Shown piece by piece: positions 54,201 through 64,000 of a DNA stretch of 64,000 nt. The notes beneath the pieces are model-generated. The model had not been told where the DNA came from. It worked only from the letters and a program-made list of their open reading frames with translations, and did not search any database. The position numbers were made by a program, and so were the translations under genes. The stretch's first letter is position 1. Every line of letters starts with the position of its first letter. The DNA comes from Onchocerca volvulus. Taxonomy: Eukaryota; Nematoda; Chromadorea; Rhabditida; Onchocercidae. The stretch is from the NCBI GenBank assembly GCA_000499405.2, contig HG738140.1:11249560-11313559 (forward strand). The letters run 5' to 3'.

Positions 54201-55652
54201 AATAATTTAAGTTAAATAAAAACAGTATAATTTTCTGCATTAGGCTTCATTTTACTCTTTAATACTCTATGTCACAATGACGGAAGAATGATGGATAAAA
54301 GGTAATGTATGCAGGATTGATCTTTCCTTGATTGACCTTTACTAAGAATTGACTTATTTAAGTTGATAAAATACATAATTGAATAGAATAGTGCAAAGAT
54401 AAGTATGATGCAAGTCTACTCTTTAAAAATTAAATTGCGACTGCATGATAAAAAAAAATATTGGGCAGAACGATCGATACTAAAGATTATTTATTGCTTA
54501 TTGATAAAAATCATTGATATTCTTGGAAATTCCTGCTGATAAGCTATTATTTTAGGTAGTTTATTGAAACTTCTTCTGGAAAATATAAACCAAAAGAAAC
54601 AGTGTTTATTGAATTCGGAAGATCCTGGCTGTTCATGGATTCTACAACGAAAATATTTCGCACTTTCAGCTGTGTGTATTTTTACCTACACTATATTTTA
54701 AATAATTATCCAGAAAAAATTGTGAAATCCCTTAGTAAATAATATTTAAGAATAAGAAAATTGTTTAAATAGCATAAAATTACCCACATTTAAAGCAGTT
54801 TTTAAGAACTTCAAATGGAAATTATACGAAGAAAAAAGTAAACAAAAATTGGGAAATAATAAAACAGTGCTAACTAATTTCTCGCATTTCTAAACTTAGT
54901 TAACTTCCATTTTCAATTCTTTCTTGATCTATTTTATCCTATTTTTTATATATATTTTACAGCATGACACAACAGTTGCTGCTTTGTTAGCTACATTAGC
55001 TGACAAAGAAATTCTGGAGGAAGGTTTGCCGCAATATACCGCTTCTGTTGCAATAGAATTATGGAATAAAACCGATGTAGGATTCGCAGTAAAGGTGTAT
55101 TTTTCACTAATTTCTGATTTGAATTTCAATAAATGCCTTAATTTATTGCTTCTATACTTTTATCATTAATTTATTTATGTTTTTTATTATAAGATTACCT
55201 GTACGATAATTCTACTGCAAAGTTGCTAATTCGCTTCAATATTAATTTCTACAACTAGTTTTATATTTATTGTACTACTAAACCGTTTATTTAATATATT
55301 GTTGCGATTTATTTACTATTAATTTATGATGAAATAGTTCCGTTCTTGTTTTAAAGAATTACAGCATGGAATATTCATTCGTCGAAACCATAATTTAAAA
55401 TTTTAAAATTAACTGTGTTCTCAATTGTGATTACAGATACTCTTTCACGAAGCATTCCCTCATCATTATCAAGCGATAACACGTTTTACGAAAGGATGTC
55501 CATCAGATAGTGATTTCTGCCCACTCGATATTTTCCTGAAGCGTTCAATGATTTTTCTACCTGATGACATCAAACAAGAATGTTTACCAAAAAAAGAAAT
55601 CAATAGATCAGTTTATAAACTATGTGATGTTGGGATGTTTAATTTTAAATAA
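51252..55652 (+). CDS. Secreted histidine acid phosphatase
   Basis: Hydrolyses phosphomonoesters at acid pH through a phosphohistidine intermediate. Family: histidine phosphatase clade 2, expanded in nematodes. Ten in-phase exons: 51252-51329, 51511-51606, 51711-51809, 52168-52335, 52637-52732, 53376-53462, 53703-53841, 54556-54671, 54963-55094, 55437-55652 (TAA). The product is 408 residues, the usual family size. An N-terminal signal peptide (about residues 1-20, [18 protein letters not shown]) precedes [16 protein letters not shown], which contains the RHGxRxP nucleophile motif (His30). The proton-donor motif HDTT (His294-Asp295) is present at the start of exon 54963, as is the conserved STDVNRT. 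Several N-glycosylation sequons (NMS, NLS, NKT, NRS) and multiple cysteines fit a secreted or luminal enzyme. No C-terminal membrane anchor is seen. The start ATG lies two bases after CTTTAG, a likely trans-splice acceptor. Confidence 0.92.
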
Positions 55653-57895
55653 CTTTAAGTGATGTCTAATATTTTCTGAATAGATCATTATTTCTTATTT
55701 CCGAATGGATCAGTATAAAATGAATGGATCATTATTTCTTTAAACCTTTTATTTCGAATAAAATTAATTATAGAGTAGATAATTTTATTTTTACCCGAAG
55801 GTTATTATACGGTTTGTTATCCTTCCCATCATCCCAGCATAGTATATGTTTCTATTTGTTGTTGTTTCATTCAATATTCAACAGTTTATCGAATTGGCGA
55901 AAGATTCAGGAGGCCAAATTTACCTCATATTTTCTTCTCCAGGACAAGATAAGCATCGTTCCATTTATCAGTCATTTCTCTTTTTTTCGATGATTGAAAA
56001 ATCTTTTAGCACAAATGTTTTTCGCATTCATCGCATTTTTCTTTGCGAATTTGACTCACAATAAAAAGAAGATCGAATGTTGAATTCAAATTTGAATTTG
56101 ATTATGCAAAGCTAGAAAAACTGTTTAAGTGCAAAAGTATGCATATCATATCTCTGCTATATGTATATCGCTACAGCTACAGTGTCATTACTGGAATTGT
56201 AAAAATTTATTTAAAGTTTTCAAAAATTTATTCAAAGTTACTGATATTTTATTATGAATGAAATGAGCATCAAATTTTTCAACAAACTTTGGAAATTTTT
56301 AATATAATTGCGTAAATTTATTAGATTTTGTTGAAAAAACTTTTTGAAAATTCATAGGACAAGTATCATTCTCCATTTGCTGCTATGTAAACACAAACGC
56401 AGAATAACAAACATCAGCAATGATAAGTGACGTTGAAAGTGGCAGTAGAATTCACTTGATAAAAGATTGAAATATAAGTAAACTAGAATAATTGAGTTTC
56501 GTTTCACCTGCGCAATATCATTAATCGACGATTCTTTCTCATTCTAACATGCATATGATTTCTATGCTCATTTTTAGCTGTAATGTGGATTGTTATCAGT
56601 TGAAAGTTATCATAAATTGATCCATTTTTCTTGAATTTCCTCCTCTAGAAATGATGATTTATGTTAAACGAATTATGATCAAATGGATTCAATCGAATTT
56701 TTTTGATCTTTTTTTCTCTCATGAATCTTTTCAAAGTAAGAAGAATGTACATGATTTATGAAGGAAAGAATATGCTTCTGGATATCTGATAATGATAAGT
56801 TATCACGATGACTCCTTCCTCATTACAGCATCCCATAATTTATTCGGAACATTTGTAGTACTTCACTTGTGATATGATAATATGATAGCATACTGCTTTT
56901 GCGCAATCTTTGCAACGATTAATGAGAATTGTTGAAAAAGGCAACATTTTGTTTTAATTCATTGCCCTAACTAGACCACTATCATCGCAAAATCACTCAT
57001 TCCTCAGTAACATATAATGAAGATATTTTAAAATTGACAACTTTCCGCATGCCGTGATAATCATTCGTTCACGCACGTCAATCATTCGAGAAGAGAAGGA
57101 CGGTTGCAATCATACCTATTATTTCAACCTTTGCTTTTTGTAAGTTTTACCCGTAGCAAATTAAAATCAAGGACGTGATGACCATGCTGACCATTATTAA
57201 TCAGTATATTTGTTTTGTGGTCAAAAAGCGAATGAATAGATCATAGAAGAAGAAAAAAATCATATAGTTACTTCGAAATCGTATTTAAGTGTAAATTGTG
57301 ATAAGGAATCCTTAGCGTTAATAAATGTTTCTAAAACGAGGAGCAATTTTTGATCTGTTTCAAAAATTCATCTTCAAACTTTCAATCATTGACGCAATAG
57401 ATTATTTGATAATAATTAATAGACTGATATTGATAATCCGATTGATTGTTTCCGAAATCAGAATTTCCAAATAATTATGCAAATAATTTACGAGAAAATT
57501 TCAACCAATCATTTAATTGAGCACTTTTGAAGTCTTTTGAAGTCAGTTTGCGTATAAATTGCTTGTTATCTTTCCATTCTTTCTAATTGTATTTATCAAA
57601 GATTTTAGTGCATATTAGAATGATTTTTACAATCAAATCATTTGCTTGCTTAATCAATTAAAAAGCTAAAATGTTCAAATTGCCCTAATTTAATGCCTCA
57701 CTATCTTGATGAATGAGGATTTAGCAACATGTCTTTGACCTAAATTATTCCATATTTTCGATATAATAACGATAAAGGCGAATTATTTCAATTCTTACAG
57801 ACTGTCTCATTTAATATCACAAATACTAAATTGGGTATCTGCATCTTTACTCTATATATACTTTATTTCACTTCATTTTTTGGCTTTTAAGACGT

Positions 57896-57913
57896 GCATG
57901 CATGCATGCATGC
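57896..57913. repeat. (GCAT)n self-complementary microsatellite
   Basis: GCATGCATGCATGCATGC, four and a half units. It is palindromic and could form a short cruciform. Confidence 0.85.
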
Positions 57914-58035
57914 TTCTTGCATACAAATATCTCGATGGGTATATTCCTTGCATGAGCATCATCATAACAGTAACGATTGCATAGTGCATTGAACTCAGGA
58001 TTACAGTGTAAACAAATATATGTGTCTGTTCTATA

Positions 58036-58041
58036 TGTGTG

Positions 58042-58074
<33 letters not shown>

Positions 58075-58146
58075 CTGTGTGTGTGTGTGAGTATGTATGT
58101 TGTGTGTGTGTGTGTATTTGTATATGTTTGTGTCTAGATGTATATG
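58036..58146. repeat. (TG)n microsatellite with interruptions
   Basis: About 110 bp of mostly TG dinucleotides, broken by TTTG, CTG, GAGTATG and TATTTG interruptions. Likely polymorphic in length. Confidence 0.9.
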
Positions 58147-58348
58147 TGTGTACTTATCGTATCACAATGCGATCGCTATAGCGACAACTGCAAGCGAAAT
58201 TATTCGTCCAACTTTTCATCGTTCAGTTTCCTAATCTCAATTCTTCATCAGTCTTATCACAAAAATCATTTTATCATTTCCATAAATAATATCATTTGAA
58301 CGGCATTTCTTGCGACGACAGTTTCTCAAATAATGGAAAGATAGAGAA

Positions 58349-61300
58349 ATGGGAGAAGTGGAATTTAAACTTGTCCAGTCGGAGCGGGTCTTGTAGGGAA
58401 TGTTTGTCTGAAAATGGATTTTTCTACTTCCTCCTTTTGGGTTGTCTGATCGGTGTTCCCAAATATTCATTGTATGCTCTTGTTATTCGTTTGGGTAGGT
58501 GTTCTCCGTTTGCTGCAACTGTAAATTTCGTTCAAGTTTTTGAGAATTTTAGATTTTAAAATCAATCATTTCAAATGAAGTTTTACTTCAGTTATTTCAA
58601 GTAGGATTTTGGAACGTTAGGAGCGGATTGTTCGCTAGGTAACCGATGAATGGGTTCGCCAATGAACTCAATTCTTTTTCAGATGACGAGAACGAGGCTA
58701 AGGTTAGCGCTTCATATCTTTATTTTATTTTTTCTAATTTCGAATCTGATGAAATCATGGAAATTGTTACGTATATTATTAGATAAGTCCTTTTTGATCT
58801 GGGGAAGGAATGGCATTTATTTTGGGTTATTTTAACCCTCAATTCTAATTTCTTGTAAAGGAATCAAATTTCGATCGTTGCAGTATTCTAATAATATTCT
58901 AGCTAGTATTCTGAGAACTCAGTCGTTTTAATATCTTATCTTCGAGAATTGGGTAAACTGTTAAAATGACAATCTGTGTATTTCATTTTAAATAAGTTTT
59001 TTATTTAATGACATAACTTTTCAGGAGATTCTTGAGGTAGATATACGAACTGAAATAATTCGTGTAAGATTCCCATCCCTTTCACTGCATATTAGCATCG
59101 CGGATTTATTGTGCTTGGCTGAGGGTGAACTACTCAACGGCACTATTATTGATTTCTATTTGAATCATATCAGATGCCATTTGATACAAGATTCGTAAGT
59201 TTGCTTTCTTTATCAGTATTTCTGAACATTTATTACCTGCCCAAATTTGATAGCTCAAATTACAATTCTCATTGAACTTATCGCGGAGATTTTGCAATTT
59301 TTTTTTTATTTTAGGAATTACAATATTCTAATGTATTTATTATCTCTCCCCTGAGTTAAAAACAGATGAAAACGAGAAAGAACAAATTTAGCAACTATTG
59401 TTTCAAATTTTAGAGTGAAGAAGCATTCATTCAAACTCACTTCCTTGAATCTTAGTGTTATTCAGGCATGGAACTTAATTTATTCCCTCTCATTTTACGT
59501 GAACTAACTTTTTCCTAAGAACCATCTGTTATTGTGAGCAAAAGTGAAGAAAACTAAAATTTATTGGAATATAAAATGATACGGAATATATTAAATATCG
59601 TCATTCTTTATTATGTGAAACCGATAAATCATATCTAGCAAACGAATCAGTTGGAGGGGACGAGATATAAAAATATTCTTAATTTCTGCAGTGAAATTAT
59701 CTCTTCACTAAACTGATATTTTTGGTAATCTAGGATGATTTTGCGGAGAGAGTAAATAGTTGCCATCGTGAGTTTCTTTCTAGAGAAGCCATTTTTATTC
59801 ATCGATAGATGCAATATGTGAATAATCTAGTGTTTGGAAAATCATTACTTATCTTAAATACTATTTTATAGAAATTTACGAATGCACATATTTCCATCGT
59901 TATTTTGGGGCAATTTGAAATCGTGGTTCAGGAATTTAAACGCTGATGATGTCGAGGAATTTGCAGTGACCGGGATTGGTAGCACTAATGGAGTAAGTGT
60001 TTGAAAAATTGCTGCTTATTTGTATGAAATTAATATATTTTTATACTATATTTTCTTCCTCCTTACTTATATTTGCACTTTGTTTCCGTCAATTCCGATA
60101 ACTTAATTTCAAACTGGTACAGTTTAGTAGAATCTTAGTCGCTACTTTCAGAAATGTTAAATTTCAGTCAAATTACTTTATACAATTTGCTTTTTCCTTT
60201 AAAAAATTGTGGGTTCAGTTTCAAAGGCGATTTTTGTATATGCTTGTATTTCAAGACATCCTAAAAGCATTTGAAGTATATTTTGCTATTAAAATATATT
60301 TCTAAATCTTTCTCGATATCAATATAGTGAATTTGGTTCAATCTCAAGCATTTTATTGGGAACTGTTCAGTCAGATATGTGATAAATAGTTAAGTTCCAT
60401 CTTCTGTTTTAGATCTTGAATCCAAATCGCATTCAGTATTGGCTTGAAGATGAAGATATATTTGATGCAGATTTTCTGGTAATCCCAATTAACGAATACA
60501 ATCATTGGTTAGAGCCAAGATTTATTGAATATTCCATTCTCCATCCTTTTTTTCTGATTTGAAATATTCCATTCTCCATCCTTTTTTTCTGATTTGAAAG
60601 CAGAAAGATTAGCACCACACTTCCACGATCGTCTTGCTATATGAGATAAAAATAATGGTGATTTCTTTTGCTGTATCAAAAAGTGTAATACTTCTTTAGA
60701 GATTTCGTATACCCAGGATAATCTGCAAGCCGTGTTGTGATTTATGATGCTGTTTATATTATTGTATATTTCTAAAGAAGTCTTGCGATATCTGCTCTTA
60801 TCAGAAATTTGATGATAAAGTGAATTTTATTCCTTTATTCTATCATCATTTATTAGGTAAATTAATTTTTAATATCACTATAATTCAACAATTTTTAGGT
60901 CTTTAATAATAATCTCGATGTCATGTTTCACAGCACAGTTGTCCATTTCCGAACTTTTAATAATAATTTTTGATTCACAACAGTCCATCGAACTGCCTTG
61001 TACAGAAGATGTTGTAAATACTCTCAAAACTTTCCTTTCGGTAAATGCATTTTATTGGTGCTCTCTCCAGTTTTTTCTAAAAAATTTGCGCCATAATTTT
61101 CTTAGCGCATCAAACTTTTTTTCATTTTTTTATATTTAAGTATATCTTGCACACACAAATATATTAACTAATTTCTTATGATAGGAATTTTTTGGTATTA
61201 TAGTCATTTAACTTTACTTATAATTTAATTATTAAAAGAAAAAGTTGCTAATCTTAATTCATTACCAGAAAAGCTTGAAATTAAGTAATTATGTTTGTTG

Positions 61301-62189
61301 CATGTAATATTGCACTATTGCACGACAGTTATTTTGAATATTCTTCCGTATACATTCTTGCTAATATTGCTAAATTTGAAAAAACTTTATACTTACTTTG
61401 TTTTCTCTGTCAAAGTACAGAGTTATTATAACACAAATCATTCATTTTAGCGAGCTTCTGAATTGAGTGCACGAAAGGAAAATTTATTGACAAAGCAAAT
61501 CAAAACGGTAATACCGAAGAATTTACCCCAACAGGAAAATGATGTTGATTGCGGTTTGTACATACTGGAATATGCGCAACGTTTTCTCCTCCAACCTCCC
61601 ATAAAGGTTTTTTTGGAGTTCTTTCAAGAGATTTTTTATTTTAAGCAGTCTGAACCTCATTATTTGATTTGAAAGTAATGTTTTAAGTTCTTAAGTAGAA
61701 TATGCTTATGGTAATATTTTTGTGACCAGCTTTTCTTTCTAAAATTAATTTATTTAATTATTTCCCTAGTACAGTATTCTTATGAAATAATTTTTGATTT
61801 ATGACTCAGAAAAAGCTCTTTTATTCTTTAGGACCTTACACTATACGGTGATTTTGATTTCACATCACATTATCCGGATTTTAACATAATGTCAAAACGT
61901 CGAAGCATCCGCAATGCTTTATCAACACTCTGCGCCGACAGTAGCAGATGGTCACAGTTCTTTGATGTTGAACAGTAAGTTATATTCACGTTATTTTATG
62001 TATGAGGTTCATTACGCTATGAACATTTAAGTTCATCTTTTGGAACTAAAAATGCAGAATTTTCTCGAGTATAAAATTATTTATTTGGATTCCAGAATAA
62101 GATAACTTCGCTTTCCCGTTTATTCATCATTTTTACTAAACTTACGTGGATACTATTTCAGATGTGATACAGTTTTGGACTGGAAATAA
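58349..62189 (+). CDS. SENP6/7-like (Ulp2-type) SUMO-specific cysteine protease
   Basis: Removes SUMO, probably trimming poly-SUMO chains. Peptidase family C48. Exons: 58349-58387 (start exon, uncertain, with a weak donor), 58605-58638, 58683-58702 (20-nt micro-exon), 59025-59194, 59872-59992, 60413-60507, 60899-61040, 61451-61606, 61832-61974, 62162-62189. Length is about 315 residues, or 302 without the first exon. The Ulp entry motif is LAEGELLNGTIIDFYL. Catalytic residues, numbered from that start, are His159 (NEYNHW), Asp185 (IIIFDSQ), oxyanion Gln235 and nucleophile Cys241 (QENDVDCGLYILEYAQRF). The C-terminal SKRRSIRNAL resembles the KR-x-x-IR of SENP6/7 and nematode ULP-2. It lacks the long N-terminal region and the catalytic-domain insertions of vertebrate SENP6/7. 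All junctions after 58605 are in phase. The 5' exon needs cDNA support. Confidence 0.82.
60528..60597. repeat. Perfect 35-bp tandem duplication
   Basis: Two identical, adjacent 35-bp copies (AATATTCCATTCTCCATCCT... to ...CTGATTTGA) start at 60528 and 60563. They lie in the SUMO protease intron between exons 60413-60507 and 60899-61040. Zero divergence indicates a very recent duplication or an assembly artefact. Confidence 0.9.
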
Positions 62190-62193
62190 TAAA
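62188..62193 (+). promoter_or_regulatory. AATAAA overlapping the SUMO protease stop codon
   Basis: The stop TAA (62187-62189) overlaps an AATAAA hexamer (62188-62193), which could direct a very short 3' UTR. Position-based inference. Confidence 0.35.
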
Positions 62194-63660
62194 TTCAGAA
62201 CGGGTATATTTATTCATTGCATTTCTATTGAAAATCTTTATAATTCTTTTCTTTTTTACTCACTAAAGGACTTGTCTTATACTGTCTTGGGCAGTGAATC
62301 ATGAATGTGAATTGGATAAATTCCAGGTTTCTACTTTTCTGATCCTAGTTTCTCAGATTATTTAAGCGTATTTGAATGCAGTATGAAGTTGTAAATGTAA
62401 TCTTGAAACAGATTAGAGATCAGAATTTTATTATTTTTATGATTATGTACTCAATATTAAAACATGTATTTGTCGGCAAATTGTAAATAAGTAACACCTT
62501 TTTTTTTTTTCATCGGATGTATCTTCAGTATTGATAGATATCACGACGATGTTTGTAATAATAAAATAATAATAATAAGTAATAAAGCAAAGAGGAAATG
62601 CATGAAAAGTCACTATCTCACTAGCTCTCACATCGATTAGGATCGAGCAATAAAGCATCTCAAATTTATCTCAGAACTTCTAGCGTGCGGATAATATCAG
62701 CAGTAATAGTCTTCTCTCTTATTCCTTTCTTTCTCATCTGGTTTTGATCTTGTTCTATCTTCTTTTTTTATTTAGATTAATTTTGTGAATTTATTTTGTA
62801 TTGAAGTTATAAATATAGAGTCCCGAAATTACTATCGAAAATATCTGGGGAGTTATGCAAACGACGCGTTTAAATGTATTATTGAAGCAGATTACAATTA
62901 TCGTCAGCCATATGCTACAATTAATCCATGAGTATTGACGCAAACGAAATCATAATAAATATTTTAATATATAATACTGAGATGCTGTTATTCAAAGCAG
63001 ACAGACAACAAAAAACGAGAAATGTATATTATAAGGATTAAGTTATTAAAAACATTCCTCGTTTTGATGAATAGGGAGATCAGAAGGGCTAAGACGATTG
63101 AAATCTTTTAATTTCAGAGTTTGTTTCCAGACGATCATGATTAAAAATTCGAAAAGTGAATGGTAAAACTTATTGGGAAAATCATAAAAGAAAGAATTTT
63201 TCTCTCATATAATTATAGGAATGAAGAAAAATGGCAGTCATCAAAAGCAAGCCGCTACATATTAAAAAGTATGCAACTTTCTGGAAGAAATGGCCTCGAA
63301 ATAATGAAATAGTGTATGAGTGGTCAAGAACAATACAATATCTTATGTCTTTGTAATTCGGGAATACGATACTTTTAAGCTCTTTTAAATAATACGGTGT
63401 AGTATAAAGATTATAATCTTATGTAATATATTAATTTGATAACGATCCAGAGTTAGAAATGTTGACTGAGTATTAGGTTCATTTCTCAGTACACTTTTTT
63501 ACACCTTAAATGGAAATTATTTGCTACATCAGGATTGCACGAAATATCGGAAATTTTGCTACTAAGCAAGTTTTTTTGCTCACGATATAGATTTTAATGT
63601 TTTAATATAAATTACTGGGAATATAGTTGGCAGGAACTTTATTCAGTTGTAGCAGCTTTC
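62190..63660. other. Spacer downstream of the SUMO protease with exon-like pieces
   Basis: AT-rich sequence. Two stretches look exon-like. Positions 62776-62931 (+) follow TTATTTAG and read 51 residues to TGA, including NYYRKYLGSYANDAFKCIIE. Positions 63219-63312 (+) follow AATTATAG and read NEEKWQSSKASRYILKSMQL to TAG. The second is in phase with the SUMO protease exon ending at 61974. Neither belongs to a family I recognise. Confidence 0.35.
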
Positions 63661-64000
63661 ATGAATGTTGTTAGAGCTGATGATTCGGTTGGTTCACCAT
63701 CTACCAGTATATCTGTTTCTTCATGCAGCGCTGTAATATCGACAATTATTAAATATTCAGATCATAAATATTTAAATCTTAATAACATTGTCATTTTAAT
63801 TCATTCCCATTTATTTTCGAAAAAAGATGATTTTACTATTTTCTCATCAGTTCCTTACTAATGTTTATATACTTAAATTACTGGAACAATTCTTGTCATT
63901 TCATTTAATGTGGGTATTCGCAGGCTGGATATATCTGGGTCATGGAAAAGTTCATGATGCCAATTTTTAAAATCATTCTGATCTTATACGAAGCTATCAA
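63661..64000 (+). CDS. 5' part of an unrecognised gene, runs off the window
   Basis: An ATG at 63661 lies five bases after a TTGTAGCAG acceptor. A first exon of 72 nt (63661-63732, ending GCT|GTAATA) reads MNVVRADDSVGSPSTSISVS and four more residues. A phase-0 acceptor at 63922-63923 (TATTCGCAG) opens a second exon reading AGYIWVMEKFMMPIFKIILI, which continues to the window edge. The second exon is hydrophobic and could begin a membrane segment. Matching phase and the leader-type acceptor support a real gene start, but I cannot assign a family. Without the next exons it could be a chance ORF. Confidence 0.4.

Larger units (their letters stand above)
55653..58348. other. Spacer between acid phosphatase and SUMO protease
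   Basis: About 2.7 kb of AT-rich sequence with an AATAAA near 55757 that could serve the phosphatase mRNA. It also contains a self-complementary GCAT repeat (57896-57913) and a GT microsatellite (58036-58146). ORFs on both strands are short and unconvincing. Confidence 0.55.

Noticed and set aside
58237..58470. 77-codon minus-strand ORF
   Set aside because: No family resemblance and no splice context. It overlaps the likely 5' end of the SUMO protease on the other strand.
1..64000. Operons, CRISPR arrays, tRNA or rRNA genes, complete transposons or viral insertions
   Set aside because: No direct-repeat arrays with spacers, cloverleaf boxes, transposase, integrase or reverse-transcriptase-like frames were seen. 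Gene spacing is too large and too mixed in strand for a nematode operon.

Overview
This is an AT-rich animal nuclear window with many small exons, short nematode-style 3' splice sites (TTTCAG or TTTTAG), glutamine-rich tracts and no prokaryotic features. I infer a nematode, most likely of the spirurid/filarial kind. That rests on base composition, intron style and the divergence of the recognisable proteins, not on a database match.

Positions 1-25641 (+) hold most of one very large gene whose 5' end lies outside the window. I joined 34 exons, plus a possible 22-nt exon fragment at the left edge, in one continuous frame of about 2049 codons. It encodes a Ser/Gln-rich protein with seven scattered zinc fingers, most of the rare C-x2-C-x12-H-x3-C form, and a BTB/POZ domain at the C-terminus. 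Positions 25642-29676 hold no confident gene, but exon-like pieces lie at 28934-29270. Positions 29677-33081 (-) hold a decayed SLC7/APC amino-acid transporter with frameshifts and in-frame stops. Positions 33082-37681 are a gene-poor AT-rich spacer.

Positions 37682-49585 (-) hold a complete RIC1 homologue: 30 coding exons, 1440 residues, and one GC-AG intron. RIC1 is half of the Ric1-Rgp1 exchange factor for Rab6 at the Golgi. A 1.7-kb divergent spacer separates it from 51252-55652 (+), a complete 10-exon, 408-residue secreted histidine acid phosphatase.

Positions 55653-58348 are spacer with a GT microsatellite. Positions 58349-62189 (+) hold a compact SENP6/7-like (Ulp2-type) SUMO protease with the full His-Asp-Gln-Cys catalytic set and a possible alternative last exon at 63219-63312. 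From 63661 (+) a further gene probably begins and runs off the right edge.

The genes have unrelated roles: probable transcription control, amino-acid transport (dead), Golgi Rab activation, secreted phosphatase and deSUMOylation. Nothing suggests an operon or a coordinated locus. The most unusual items are the multi-finger/C-terminal BTB protein, the transporter pseudogene, three long imperfect hairpins (22509-22572, 34221-34273, 43675-43753) and a possible nested minus-strand exon at 1676-2001.
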